The position numbers and the translations under genes are program-made. A stretch of 64,000 bases of DNA from an uncultured Spirochaetaceae bacterium (lineage in GTDB: Bacteria; Spirochaetota; Spirochaetia; Sphaerochaetales; Sphaerochaetaceae), in assembly GCA_944392985.1 (NCBI GenBank), contig CALXYL010000004.1, forward strand, positions 47,987 to 111,986, given 5' to 3'. The notes beneath the pieces were generated by a model, which saw only the letters and a list, made by a program, of their open reading frames with translations, was not told the DNA's origin and did not search any database. Shown piece after piece: positions 24,413 to 33,607 of this stretch (positions are counted from its first letter, which is position 1; each line of letters opens with the position of its first letter).

Positions 24413-26077
24413 GAGGCGGGGTACTGTTATCGTGATGGATGAGCGGTAGAAGGGGATTGAGGATACCTTGATATCCACATTCCCCTCCCCGTAGAAAGTT
24501 ATGAGGCGAAGGTATGTGTTGCGTATGCCGATATGTCCTTCGCCCTCGCTTACTCCATGCATGATGGAGAGGAACGCCTCCTCGTCGAAGCCCTGTCCGT
24601 TGTCGGAGATCTCGATCCTGAGCCTTCCTTCGGATAAGAGGAAATCCGTCCTGATCTCTGGCGCCTGCACCCATGTGCCATCATCCCCGATACCGAAGCC
24701 ATGCTTTATCGAATTCTCGATGAAGGGCTGTAGCACCATCTTCAGCATCGGCTCCCTGTCGATACCGGGCTCGGCGGTGTGCTGGTAGCTGATGTCCCTC
24801 CTGAACCGTCCGTTCATGATTCTGATATAGGACATGTCATGCTGGATCTCATTCCGTATCGAGATCGTCTCGCTGCCGTATGAGAGGACGGTGCGGAGAT
24901 AGAGTGAGAGGGCCCGTGTCATCTCTGCAGCCTCTCCGCTGTTCCCGTTCTGTATCTCCTGCTGTATGCATTCCAGTGTGTTGTACAGGAAGTGCGGTGT
25001 CAGCTGCTCTGAAAGGAGGTGCAGCTCCGTGCGTGTCCGCTTGTCCTGCTCCTGTCTGATCGATTCGATCTGGCTTTCGATTGTGGATGCCATTGCGCTG
25101 ATTGAATCGCGGAGGTCTCCAAGCTCATCGGATCCCTGGAACTCCGCACGTGAGGAATAATCCCCATCCTCGATTGAGATGACGCTCTCCTTCAGCTTCC
25201 TGATGGGCATCGTCACATAGCGCGCCAGTACGGCCGAATGGGCGACGGCAAGTATCAGGATCACGGCGAATGCAGCCAGGAACGACGCAGCGGCAGTTCC
25301 CACCAATGGGATGCGAAGCAGAGCCATATCTGTCCGTGCCGTCAGCGTGAGGCCAGAGAAAGGCAGTACAGAAGAGCACTGTATGATGTTCCTGCCCTCT
25401 GGAATCCCTCCGTTCCTTATTATGCCCGTGCCATTTTCCGCAAGGAGCTCGCTTCCTTCAGGCATCAGGCTCAGGAGGCTGTCTGAATCGACGAGGACGA
25501 TCATGAGTATCCTGCATTCCCTGCCGCCGATCATCACGCCTCCATATGCCCTGCTCAGCGGATAGATCACAGGGATGATCTGCTCCTGACCCCTTATCGG
25601 GCTTTCCCTGGACGGGAGTGCAGTGATGGTGCTGAACGTTCCTTCCTCAAGCTCCAGGCGCTGCGGCAGGCTCAGGGAGTCGCGGAAGAGAGTGAATGCC
25701 GTACCGGTCTCCGTGTCGACAAGAAGCGCTGACTCAATGGCACTGCTGGAAGTCGCGAGGCGTGTCAGCTCCTCCTGCAGCATCACTCTCAGCCGCGTCG
25801 GCTCGATGCTTGCGTCGATCATATCTGTCATCTTCAGAGCGAAATCCTCTGTTCCGCAGGCTGAGACAACCCCCTCCGTGACAGAGCGCATCAGCTGGTC
25901 CAGCGACAATGCGGAGGTTTCCGTCCTTTCCCTGAGGCTGATCTCAGCTTCCCTCCTTGTCCCGAGAAGCCAGTATGTGCCGAAGAGGATGGCAAGGGCT
26001 GTCGTGAACAGGATCAGGATGACGACTGTCATGAGCCGCATCTTCGTGATGATGGGCCTGTCCCTGAAAGCCATCAT
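24401..26077 (-). CDS. YesM/LytS-type sensor histidine kinase
   Basis: The 558-residue kinase has a transmembrane helix at about 12-35, an extracytoplasmic sensor domain to about residue 255, a second helix at 258-283 and a HAMP linker. The phosphoacceptor segment is QLTPHFLYNTLECIQQEI, as in the His_kinase family of YesM. An ATPase domain follows with PFIENSIKHGFG, ISDNGQGF and HIGIRNTYLRL. It would sense an extracellular sugar, directly or through the binding protein, and phosphorylate the regulator encoded upstream. The start overlaps the regulator stop by four bases (ATGA), so the two are translated together. Confidence 0.9.
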   Translation of the reverse strand: MMAFRDRPIITKMRLMTVVILILFTTALAILFGTYWLLGTRREAEISLRERTETSALSLDQLMRSVTEGVVSACGTEDFALKMTDMIDASIEPTRLRVMLQEELTRLATSSSAIESALLVDTETGTAFTLFRDSLSLPQRLELEEGTFSTITALPSRESPIRGQEQIIPVIYPLSRAYGGVMIGGRECRILMIVLVDSDSLLSLMPEGSELLAENGTGIIRNGGIPEGRNIIQCSSVLPFSGLTLTARTDMALLRIPLVGTAAASFLAAFAVILILAVAHSAVLARYVTMPIRKLKESVISIEDGDYSSRAEFQGSDELGDLRDSISAMASTIESQIESIRQEQDKRTRTELHLLSEQLTPHFLYNTLECIQQEIQNGNSGEAAEMTRALSLYLRTVLSYGSETISIRNEIQHDMSYIRIMNGRFRRDISYQHTAEPGIDREPMLKMVLQPFIENSIKHGFGIGDDGTWVQAPEIRTDFLLSEGRLRIEISDNGQGFDEEAFLSIMHGVSEGEGHIGIRNTYLRLITFYGEGNVDIKVSSIPFYRSSITITVPRLSTE

Positions 26078-27618
26078 CTTGCGGATTCTTCCTGGAATTC
26101 AGACGGGGTCATCCCTGTCAGGTTCTTGAACGCGCGGCTGAATGACCTGTAGTCATGATAGCCAAGACGGTATGCGATATCCGAAACGGAGGCATCCTTC
26201 TCGACAAGCCGTCTCCTCGCTTCCTCCATCTTCTCCTTGAGGATGTACTCCCTGATTGTCGTCCCTGTTTTCTTCCTGAAGTAGATCGCGGCATATGATG
26301 GGCTGAGATTGACAGTCTCCGCGATATCCTCAAGCCTGATCTGCTCCTCCGTGTGATCCTCGATGTACTTTGCCATCTTCCTGATGATCGCATCGCTCTC
26401 CACATCCCCGGAGATCTTCCGCCGCGCTTCCTCCTCCCCATAGACTGCGGCGATGTACGAGGCAATCTGGGTAAAGAGTTCCGTCAGTCCTTTCTCCATC
26501 TCGCCGATGGTGTGGAAACGGGTGATCCCCGGCGCATCAGGCAGCAATCCGGCTCCATCGATGAGCATGCCGAGCCTCTTTCCAATGCTTCTTATGAGCC
26601 AGTTGGTGATGCTGTAGACGTAATTCGGAGGCGGGAGCGTCTGTCCCAGCAGCTTCTGTATGAAGGAGGCGCTGAACGCCTCTATGCCTTTCCTGTCATT
26701 TGCAAGTATGCATTCGATGATTGGGTCCACATCGCTGTCAGCTGGTTTGTACTCCGGCGCTGATGCCGCGATTATATCGGAAGTGAAGATCCTGCCGTTC
26801 TCATCATAAAGCTGGTAGGAGAGGGCAAGGAGCGCCTTGCTGAATGACTCTGCAGCCGTGGCAGGACTGCTGACAGTGCTTCCTATCGCGATCCTCGGAA
26901 GCTGGAGAGAGGCATCTTCCAGTGCGCTGAGACAGCGCTCTGCAATGGCGAAAGGCATCGTCATCGAAAGGGAGAAGAGGGCTCTGAGGGTCCTTGCGTC
27001 CTTGTTCCAGAATATCCTCCGCTCCTCCTTCGTCGCTTCCTCCAGCACGGAAACCGTGCCTTCCCTGATGCTGTCCTGGAATGACAGGACCATCGCAAAG
27101 CATGGAGCGTCGGGGAGTCCATTATCCCCTGATGAGAGCATCGTCACAGCTGAATATGGATCCACCAGCCGTCCATCGGCGAGATCGTTGAGCGTTGTCC
27201 TGCTGATCGCGATTCCTGTTCCTCTGCGCCCGGCGGTACGCCTTGCAGTGAGATCGGCGAGAGTCTCCCTCAGCTCCTCCGTATCGACAGGCTTCAATAG
27301 GTATGCCTTCGCCTGGAAGCGCAGTGCGGTGCGGGCGTAGTCGAAGCTCCCATAGCCACTGAGTATTATGATGTCAGTGCCTGGAGCCTCACGTGACAGC
27401 TCCTCAAGGACCTCGAGACCCGTCATTCCGGGCATCATGATGTCCATGATGGCGAAATCAGGCTTCATCGCGGTGATCATCCCAAGCGCGGCTTCCCCTG
27501 AATCAGCCGTTGCTATGACCTTTATCCCCAGTTCCTTCCATATGGGCAGGGAGGAAAGGCCCTCAGTAATCGCTGGCTCATCATCGGCAAGTATCGCAGT
27601 CAGATACGGTGCTTCCAT
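26074..27618 (-). CDS. YesN-type response regulator (REC plus AraC HTH)
   Basis: From ATG 27618 the 514-residue protein has an N-terminal receiver domain with acidic pair Asp12/Asp13, phosphoacceptor Asp59 in FAIMDIMMPG and Lys in LLKPVD. A long middle region follows, then a C-terminal AraC helix-turn-helix (about 415-510: IRLEDIAETVNLSPSYAAIYFRKKTG...DIAYRLGYHDYRSFSRAFKNLTGMTPSEFQ). It probably activates the divergent ABC transporter genes when phosphorylated by the kinase. A GTG 13 codons upstream is in frame, but it lies within the promoter. Confidence 0.9.
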   Translation of the reverse strand: MEAPYLTAILADDEPAITEGLSSLPIWKELGIKVIATADSGEAALGMITAMKPDFAIMDIMMPGMTGLEVLEELSREAPGTDIIILSGYGSFDYARTALRFQAKAYLLKPVDTEELRETLADLTARRTAGRRGTGIAISRTTLNDLADGRLVDPYSAVTMLSSGDNGLPDAPCFAMVLSFQDSIREGTVSVLEEATKEERRIFWNKDARTLRALFSLSMTMPFAIAERCLSALEDASLQLPRIAIGSTVSSPATAAESFSKALLALSYQLYDENGRIFTSDIIAASAPEYKPADSDVDPIIECILANDRKGIEAFSASFIQKLLGQTLPPPNYVYSITNWLIRSIGKRLGMLIDGAGLLPDAPGITRFHTIGEMEKGLTELFTQIASYIAAVYGEEEARRKISGDVESDAIIRKMAKYIEDHTEEQIRLEDIAETVNLSPSYAAIYFRKKTGTTIREYILKEKMEEARRRLVEKDASVSDIAYRLGYHDYRSFSRAFKNLTGMTPSEFQEESAR

Positions 27619-27625
27619 AGGGAGG

Positions 27626-27654
27626 ATTATACGCCAACAGGTGGCATCTTTCAG
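27626..27654 (-). promoter_or_regulatory. Promoter of the two-component genes, probably leaderless
   Basis: On the minus strand CTGAAA (27649-27654) and a consensus TATAAT (27626-27631) are 17 bases apart. Seven bases (CCTCCCT), the opposite of a ribosome site, separate TATAAT from the ATG. Confidence 0.65.
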
Positions 27655-27718
27655 CACATTTCAGTCGAAACTGTCCTGAAAAGAAAGGAATCTGTCCTTC
27701 AGAAGCGTCGAGCCGCTA

Positions 27719-27746
27719 TTTACCATTGTTTTTAATCCAGTATTCT
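27719..27746 (+). promoter_or_regulatory. Candidate promoter of the sugar ABC operon
   Basis: TTTACC (27719-27724) and TATTCT (27741-27746) are 16 bases apart, 25 bases before the binding-protein ATG. Both boxes are weak, as expected for a promoter that needs the divergent AraC-type regulator. Confidence 0.4.
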
Positions 27747-27771
27747 GGCTTACGCTAAAAAGGAGGAAAAA

Positions 27772-29142
27772 ATGAAGAAAGCAGCAAAAGCTCTTCTCCT
27801 TGCAGGAATCATCCTGTCCCTTTTCGTCAGCCCTGTGTTCGCAGGTGGTTCCGGTGAGTCCGGTTCAAGCGATGGAAAGGTCGTTATAGAAGTATGGTCC
27901 GAGGATAGGCATGACATGGAGTATGTCGAGGCAAAGGTCGCAGAGTTCAACGAGACCAACACCGACAACATCCAGATCAACCTCACCATCATCTCCGACA
28001 ACTTCCGCAATATGCTCCAGATGGCATTCAGCGGCGGTACGGCACCTGATGTCGCTGGTATCAACGCTATTCCTATCAACATGATCGCTGATACGGGTAT
28101 CGCGATGCCTCTCAACGAGTTCATCGATGCTTCCCCTGAGTATCAGAAGGTCAACGACCCGTACAACCAGGTCTATGAGGGAACGAACGCTAAGAACGGC
28201 AATATCTACTGGGTGCCGACCGGAATGAGATCCGGTGTCCGCGTCATCTACAACAAGGACCTTCTTGAGAAGTGCGGCTATACAGAGATCCCCAGGACGC
28301 TTGAGGAATATATCGACATGGCTGCTGACATCACAGCACAGGGATCGCCAGCATTCTACGGCATCGGATTCACCAATGCTTCTCCGTTCGAGAGACTTCT
28401 TGAGATGGTCTCCGAGATGTCCGGCATCTATTACTATGACTATGTGAACGGCTGCTTCGATTTCTCCGGCTACAAGCCAGTCCTTGAGCTTGGCAGAAGG
28501 TTCTTCACAGAGAATATCGCATATCCTGATCAGCAGGGTGTCGACAACATGCGCGCTCTCTTCTCTGTCGGCATGTTCGCTCTCTGGTCAAATGCTTCCC
28601 AGGAAGCTGCTGTATTCACGGAGCAGATCCCTGTCCAGGGATTCGAGTGGGGAGTTGCAGAGCTTCCGACCCTCACAGGAGAAGTGACAGGTGCGCTTGA
28701 GACGACCCCGTCAAAGGGCTGGGGAATCATCTCCTCCACCGATCATCCTGAAGAGGCATGGAAGGTCATCGAGTTCTTCCAGTCCGAGGACTTCCTCAAG
28801 GGCTACCTCGAAGCAGGATACTGCCTGCCGTCAACGGACTACATGGCTTCCGTCATTGACAGCTCCAAGACAGGACGCCTTGCTGACTTCGCTCTCAAGC
28901 CGTATGAGACGGTCTATCCGAAGCCGCCAGCAATCAACCTCTCCGGCGATGATTACCGCACGGTATTCTGGAACGCTGTCATGGGCTATGTTGATATCGA
29001 TGCAGCAATCGCTGACCTCAACACCCGCTACAACGAAGCGCTTGATGCAGACGTTGCCTCTGGCTCAGCTACAAGGCTTGTGATTGCCGACTATGATCCG
29101 CTTCACCCGGATCAGGGCACACCGGAGTATCTGACAGAGTAG
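27772..29142 (+). CDS. Sugar ABC transporter substrate-binding protein
   Basis: The 456-residue protein has a signal peptide cleaved after SPVFA and a Gly/Ser-rich start; no lipobox Cys is present. The body matches family 1 extracellular binding proteins: IEVWSEDRHDMEYVEAKVAEFNE, MLQMAFSGGTAPDVAGINA, YWVPTGMRSGVRVIYNKDLLEKCGY, and EAWKVIEFFQSEDF near the C-terminus. It captures an oligosaccharide in the periplasm and passes it to the two permeases encoded next. AAGGAGG is the ribosome site. The divergent YesM/YesN genes suggest induction by the transported sugar. Confidence 0.92.
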   Translation: MKKAAKALLLAGIILSLFVSPVFAGGSGESGSSDGKVVIEVWSEDRHDMEYVEAKVAEFNETNTDNIQINLTIISDNFRNMLQMAFSGGTAPDVAGINAIPINMIADTGIAMPLNEFIDASPEYQKVNDPYNQVYEGTNAKNGNIYWVPTGMRSGVRVIYNKDLLEKCGYTEIPRTLEEYIDMAADITAQGSPAFYGIGFTNASPFERLLEMVSEMSGIYYYDYVNGCFDFSGYKPVLELGRRFFTENIAYPDQQGVDNMRALFSVGMFALWSNASQEAAVFTEQIPVQGFEWGVAELPTLTGEVTGALETTPSKGWGIISSTDHPEEAWKVIEFFQSEDFLKGYLEAGYCLPSTDYMASVIDSSKTGRLADFALKPYETVYPKPPAINLSGDDYRTVFWNAVMGYVDIDAAIADLNTRYNEALDADVASGSATRLVIADYDPLHPDQGTPEYLTE

Positions 29143-29162
29143 TCTTTGACAAAGACGCACAT

Positions 29163-29190
29163 GAAGGGGAGCTTCATGCTCCCCCTTCTT
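29163..29190 (+). terminator. Attenuator hairpin between binding protein and permease
   Basis: GAAGGGGAGC and GCTCCCCCTTC pair around TTCAT, with one bulge, and TTTCC follows. Inside an operon such a hairpin usually lowers permease expression relative to the abundant binding protein. Confidence 0.5.
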
Positions 29191-29209
29191 TCCATTAAAA
29201 GGAGGAGAG

Positions 29210-30139
29210 ATGCAAGCAAAAGGAATGAAGAAGCCGATGAAGAAGGAGGACAAGAGGGATCGTATCTCCGCTATGGTGATGCTTTCTCCCGTCGTGATCC
29301 TTCTCCTTGTCTGCTCGATTTACCCATTCCTCTGGATGTTCCGCTACGTCTGCTATGACTACAATGGCTTCAATGCCACATTCACAGGCGTCAGGAACTT
29401 CACGAGGATGATACATGACACGACATTCTGGATGAGTGTCGGCCATACCTTCGAATACGCGCTCTACAAGCTCGTGTTCATTATCCCTCTCGCGCTTGTC
29501 TGCGCGGTTCTTCTCAACCAGAAGATCAGGGGAACATCGGTTTTCCGCGCTGTCTATTTCATGCCAACGGTCATAAGCTCCTCGATTTCCGGCATGATCT
29601 TCACATTCATCTTCGCGACGCAGAATGGAATCCTCAATGGAATCCTCATGGCGATAGGGCTGGTGGATGCTCCAGTGCAGTGGCTAACGAGCACAGAGCA
29701 TGTAATGAGCGCTGTCACCATACTCGCTGTATGGGGCGGCTTCGGAAACTACATGCTTTATTTCATCACCGGAATGAATGTCATTTCCGAGGATGTCTAT
29801 GAGGCAGCGAAGATCGATGGCGCGAATGGAGTGCAGACCTTCTTCAAGATCACTCTCCCGATGCTCAGCCCGATCCTCAAGGTCGTCCTGATGCTCGCCA
29901 TTACAGGTGCCTTCAAGGATTACGAGGCCATCATGGTCCTTACGCAGGGAGGCCCTGGCAACAGGTCGATGGTCATGTTCCTCTACATCTACAACCTGAT
30001 CTTCGGATCCGGACTGACGAATATGACACAGCCTCAGATCGGTTACGGTGCTTTGCTTTCCGTTGTCGCAGCTATTATCGTCGGAGCTGTCACGATCGCT
30101 TACCAGCGTATCGCGCGCAAGCTCGATGATGTGATGTAA
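29210..30139 (+). CDS. Sugar ABC transporter permease (MalF/UgpA type)
   Basis: The 309-residue protein has six transmembrane helices and the EAA loop EAAKIDGANGVQTFFKITLPML (about residues 200-221), the contact site for the ATPase subunit. VYFMPTVISSSISGMIFTFIF and GGPGNRSMVMFLYIYNLIF are typical of this permease branch. AAAAGGAGG precedes the ATG. It pairs with the next permease. No ATPase gene is present in the window, so a shared MsmX/MalK-type ATPase encoded elsewhere is inferred. Confidence 0.92.
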   Translation: MQAKGMKKPMKKEDKRDRISAMVMLSPVVILLLVCSIYPFLWMFRYVCYDYNGFNATFTGVRNFTRMIHDTTFWMSVGHTFEYALYKLVFIIPLALVCAVLLNQKIRGTSVFRAVYFMPTVISSSISGMIFTFIFATQNGILNGILMAIGLVDAPVQWLTSTEHVMSAVTILAVWGGFGNYMLYFITGMNVISEDVYEAAKIDGANGVQTFFKITLPMLSPILKVVLMLAITGAFKDYEAIMVLTQGGPGNRSMVMFLYIYNLIFGSGLTNMTQPQIGYGALLSVVAAIIVGAVTIAYQRIARKLDDVM

Positions 30140-30149
30140 GGGGGACGGT

Positions 30150-31016
30150 ATGGAAAAATCCAGAGCTGTTATGTCGGGCAAGCAGAAGGCGGTCATGACC
30201 GTGATCTGGCTTCTGATGCTCTTCCTGGCGATCATCACCGTATTCCCCGTCATCTACATCGTGCTCGGCTCGTTCAAGAGCAATGTCGAGCTCCTCGTCG
30301 GCGGATCGAACATCTTCCCGAGCGAGTGGCATCCTGAGAACTACATGCAGGCATGGACGGGAGCGAAGTTCGCTACATATACATGGAACAGCGTAATGAT
30401 CTCCGTCTGCGTCATGCTCATCTCGCTCTTCATCTCAACGATGGCGGGATATGTGTTCTCTCGCAGCCATTTCCCCGGAAAGAACCTGATCTACGGTGTC
30501 TTCATCGCGTTCATGTTCATCAACGTGGGTTCCGTATCCATCAGGCCGCTGTTTGAGCTTGCGACAGCGCTCCATCTCAATGAGAGCCTCCTGCCGATCA
30601 TCTTGATCTCCGTCGGAACGGGACAGGCGACGTATATCTTCCTCTCAAGGGGATTCGTCGATTCCGTGCCGCGTGAGCTCGATGAGGCAGCGAAGATCGA
30701 TGGCTGCACGTTCTTCCAGACCTTCATCAGGATCATCCTTCCTGTTCTGAAGCCTGTCATGGGAACGATCGCGCTCCTTTCATTCCGCCAGGGATGGAAC
30801 GAGTACATCATGCCATTGGTATTCACGATGTCCAGGGACAACCTCAGACCGCTTACTGTCGGTGTCAACATGCTCAAGGCAACCGGTGGTGGCGCTGCAG
30901 CGTGGAATGTCATGTTCGCGGGAGCATCGATCGCGGTTATCCCGATGCTCATCATCTATATCATCTTCAATAAGAACTTCATGAGCGGCTCGACAGCTGG
31001 CGCTGTGAAGGGCTGA
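30150..31016 (+). CDS. Sugar ABC transporter permease (MalG/AraQ type)
   Basis: The 288-residue protein has six transmembrane helices and the EAA loop DEAAKIDGCTFFQTFIRIILPVLKP (about 180-203). The N-terminal SFKSNVELLVGG and internal FLSRGFVDSVPREL are characteristic of MalG-like permeases. It begins ten bases after the first permease, with GGGGGAC as ribosome site. The operon ends with a UUCG-loop terminator 19 bases later. Confidence 0.92.
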   Translation: MEKSRAVMSGKQKAVMTVIWLLMLFLAIITVFPVIYIVLGSFKSNVELLVGGSNIFPSEWHPENYMQAWTGAKFATYTWNSVMISVCVMLISLFISTMAGYVFSRSHFPGKNLIYGVFIAFMFINVGSVSIRPLFELATALHLNESLLPIILISVGTGQATYIFLSRGFVDSVPRELDEAAKIDGCTFFQTFIRIILPVLKPVMGTIALLSFRQGWNEYIMPLVFTMSRDNLRPLTVGVNMLKATGGGAAAWNVMFAGASIAVIPMLIIYIIFNKNFMSGSTAGAVKG

Positions 31017-31034
31017 TTGAAAGGATTCCTTTAC

Positions 31035-31060
31035 AGGGGGCTTCGGCCCCCTTATTCTTT
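31035..31060 (+). terminator. Intrinsic terminator with UUCG tetraloop
   Basis: AGGGGGC-TTCG-GCCCCCT forms a seven-base-pair stem closed by a C(UUCG)G loop, followed by TATTCTTT. It ends the ABC transporter operon; some read-through into the next gene is possible. Confidence 0.8.
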
Positions 31061-31094
31061 GGTTATGCGCTTCATTAATAAAGATGGCTTCATA

Positions 31095-33476
31095 ATGAGC
31101 TATATCTCGGCATTATCGGAAGAGGATTACACCTCATCGCTTTCAGACAGGAACCAGCTCTCGCTTGAGGCAAAGCTCCGCAAGAGCGTTTCGGAGAAGA
31201 AGGCTCCTGTCCTTTCCATCGGGCCCGTCGAGCCTGGAATGTGTATCGGGAACGCGCTCTGGTCCCCTTATTATTCCCATGGAAGCATCTTCGTCGACCG
31301 TTCATCCTTCTATTCAACGCTCAAGCGCATCCGCATGTATGCAGCCACGATCCTCATCTCAGATGCAGAACTGGACGTGCCGGCAATCCTCTGGACCTAC
31401 ATGGCAACAGGAGTGTATCTCAACTCTAGCCTCATAGCAGAGACCGAGCATCCCGTCTACAAGCCCATCGAGAGCAGGAAATGCACGCTGCATCTGAAGG
31501 AAGGGCGCAATGAGATTGTATTCGTGTCAGAGAATCTCGGTGTCCGGGATACACGCAACATGCTTGCATTCCAGCTGCTTTCCGATCTGGATCATATCGA
31601 GGCGACAATTCCCGGTGACAGTGCTGACTACACCGCTTCTGCATCCTTTCTTGCGGGAATAAGGATCGGAAAGGGCCGCCTGGACTTCCCATCCCCAGCC
31701 CCGGATGGAACGGTGATGATCCCTGCCGTCGATTCCCCGGACCATGAGACTGTCCACAGGAAGGAGAGGATCCCCGTTGACGGCAGGATGGGTGCAGAGG
31801 GTGCTGATGGTGTCACCGGATGCCGGATTGAGCTTGGCAATGGAATGGCGAGGAGCTTCGAGTTCCAGGAGAGGATAAAGCCGCAGCATCTCGATTCCCG
31901 CGGTGACTGGGAGGCGCATTTCTGCGATGCCATCGGCAGGATTGCCGCGATTGATATGCTTGACAGGGGAGAGCATGGCTTTGCGGTATTCACCCTTCTT
32001 GCCCGGCGTTATCTCGGTGTGGAGAAGGGCAATGAGAAGGATCTCTTCCTCAATGATCTCTCTGTCATAAAGAAGCGCTTCGACTGCTCCGACTTCCTGA
32101 TGTGCGGTATCCTCAGGTACATCCATGAGTATGGCGTGCCGGAGGGAACGGAGGAGGCGCTTCATGATGCCATCACGGATTACCGCTACTGGATGACGAT
32201 GAAGGGCGCAGATGGCATGTGCTTCTGGAGTGAGAACCATAGCCTGATGTTCTGGTTCTCCGCCTGTGATGCGGGGCTTCTTTATCCTGATGAGCTCTAT
32301 CATAGGACGGGTATGACAGGGCGTGAGCTTCATGAGTATGGTGAGAGGCGCGTCGATGAATGGCTTGATGATGTGCTTGAGCATGGCTTTGAGGAATTCC
32401 TCAGCTCCACATATATGTGCGTTACATTCGCTGTTCTGCTCAATGTGATCGACTACTGCCGTCCGGAGCTTTCCAGCAAGGCGAGGAAGGCATTGGACAG
32501 GATCATGGAGATGCTCAGCTGGAATACATTCCGCGGTACGGTCATCGCTCCGATGGGCCGTGTCTACCGTGGGGTCGTGTATCCATTCAGGGAGGCGACA
32601 CAGGCTCTGATCAACACAGTGGATGAGACTGCTCCCTATGCCTATGGCGAAGGCTGGCTGGCTTTCCTCGCTTCCAGCTCGTACCGCTTCCCCTCCGGCC
32701 TCAAGGCTCTGATGGATGGCTGCATCGAGAAGGAGTACAGCACAGGCAATGCGATGGTCTCTGTTGAGAAGAATGAGAGCTATCTGCTCACAGCTGTCCT
32801 CTCCCCGCGCACTGACAGCGGCTTTGTGCGCTGGAGGAACACAGTGCGCGATGATGGTCTGGATGCTGAGGATAACTCATTCGTCAAATCCCTCAATGAA
32901 TGCTTCCATGGCACATCATGCTTCCAGCCTGGTGTCTATGGCTACCAGCAGCATATGTGGGAGGCGGCCCTTTCCGCAGAGGCGGTTGTGTTCGCCAACC
33001 ACCCCGGTACGACAAGCGAGGATGCGGAGCTCAGGCCCGGCTATTGGAATGGCAATGGCGTGATGCCTGCGATCTCTGTCAGGAAGGGTATGATCGGCTC
33101 GGTCTACTCGATTCCGGAGAACCATCCGATTGGATTCACCCATCTCTATGTCCCGTTCTGCCGATTCTCGGAGAGCCTTGTGGACGGACATTGGATCTTC
33201 CTTGCAAAGGACAGGGGATACCTCGCTGTCTGGACAAGCTGCATCGGTGAGCCTTATGAGGATATGATGGCCTCCTCAGAGCTCAGGTTCAGCTCCCGTC
33301 AGATGGCTTATCTTGTCGCGGCAGGCAGAAGCAGTGAGCAGTCCTTCACATCTTTCCAGGAATCAGTCAAACGCATGGATGTCTCATTCAGCGAGAAGGA
33401 TCTCACGCTCAGAGTGGATGGAGAGCCCTTTGTCACGTTCCAGAGGAATGATGACTGGACACAGTATCTTGATTGA
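31095..33476 (+). CDS. Large cytoplasmic protein of unknown function beside the sugar transporter, possible glycan-active enzyme
   Basis: I start at ATG 31095 (MSYISALSEEDYTS); earlier in-frame starts overlap the terminator. The 793-residue product has no signal peptide. The first 250 residues look beta-rich. The middle (about 280-560) has Trp-, Tyr- and Gly-rich helical repeats such as CFWSENHSLMFWFSACDAGLLYPDELY, like the alpha/alpha toroid of polysaccharide lyases and some glycosidases. The C-terminal 200 residues look like a beta-sandwich. ENH and H...YR motifs could hold catalytic residues. Position between a sugar transporter and GH28 supports a role in glycan breakdown. I do not recognise a named family. 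Confidence 0.6.
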   Translation: MSYISALSEEDYTSSLSDRNQLSLEAKLRKSVSEKKAPVLSIGPVEPGMCIGNALWSPYYSHGSIFVDRSSFYSTLKRIRMYAATILISDAELDVPAILWTYMATGVYLNSSLIAETEHPVYKPIESRKCTLHLKEGRNEIVFVSENLGVRDTRNMLAFQLLSDLDHIEATIPGDSADYTASASFLAGIRIGKGRLDFPSPAPDGTVMIPAVDSPDHETVHRKERIPVDGRMGAEGADGVTGCRIELGNGMARSFEFQERIKPQHLDSRGDWEAHFCDAIGRIAAIDMLDRGEHGFAVFTLLARRYLGVEKGNEKDLFLNDLSVIKKRFDCSDFLMCGILRYIHEYGVPEGTEEALHDAITDYRYWMTMKGADGMCFWSENHSLMFWFSACDAGLLYPDELYHRTGMTGRELHEYGERRVDEWLDDVLEHGFEEFLSSTYMCVTFAVLLNVIDYCRPELSSKARKALDRIMEMLSWNTFRGTVIAPMGRVYRGVVYPFREATQALINTVDETAPYAYGEGWLAFLASSSYRFPSGLKALMDGCIEKEYSTGNAMVSVEKNESYLLTAVLSPRTDSGFVRWRNTVRDDGLDAEDNSFVKSLNECFHGTSCFQPGVYGYQQHMWEAALSAEAVVFANHPGTTSEDAELRPGYWNGNGVMPAISVRKGMIGSVYSIPENHPIGFTHLYVPFCRFSESLVDGHWIFLAKDRGYLAVWTSCIGEPYEDMMASSELRFSSRQMAYLVAAGRSSEQSFTSFQESVKRMDVSFSEKDLTLRVDGEPFVTFQRNDDWTQYLD

Positions 33477-33483
33477 TTGATGA

Positions 33484-33528
33484 GAGGGGCAGGATCAGCG
33501 TCCTGCTCCTCTGATTCCTATTTTTTGG
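33484..33528 (+). terminator. Terminator after the 793-residue gene (left copy of a repeat)
   Basis: GAGGGGCAGGA (33484-33494) pairs with TCCTGCTCCTC (33501-33511), an 11-bp stem with a six-base loop, and a run of six Ts follows at 33521. Its core (33489-33510) recurs at 34327-34348 with one change. Confidence 0.75.
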
Positions 33529-33607
33529 TTCTAAATATGACCATTCTATATGGTAATTTGGTTCTGAATACGACCTTTTGGCCTGTATTTTGGTTGTAAA
33601 TATGGTT
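33523..33607. repeat. Three-copy 20-bp repeat before the ATPase remnant
   Basis: Copies of TTTTGGTTCTAAATATGACC start at 33523, 33556 (ATTTGGTTCTGAATACGACC) and 33588 (TTTTGGTTGTAAATATGGTT). Spacing is 33 and 32 bp, about three helical turns. The AT-rich block lies between the terminator and the truncated ATPase frame. Confidence 0.65.
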
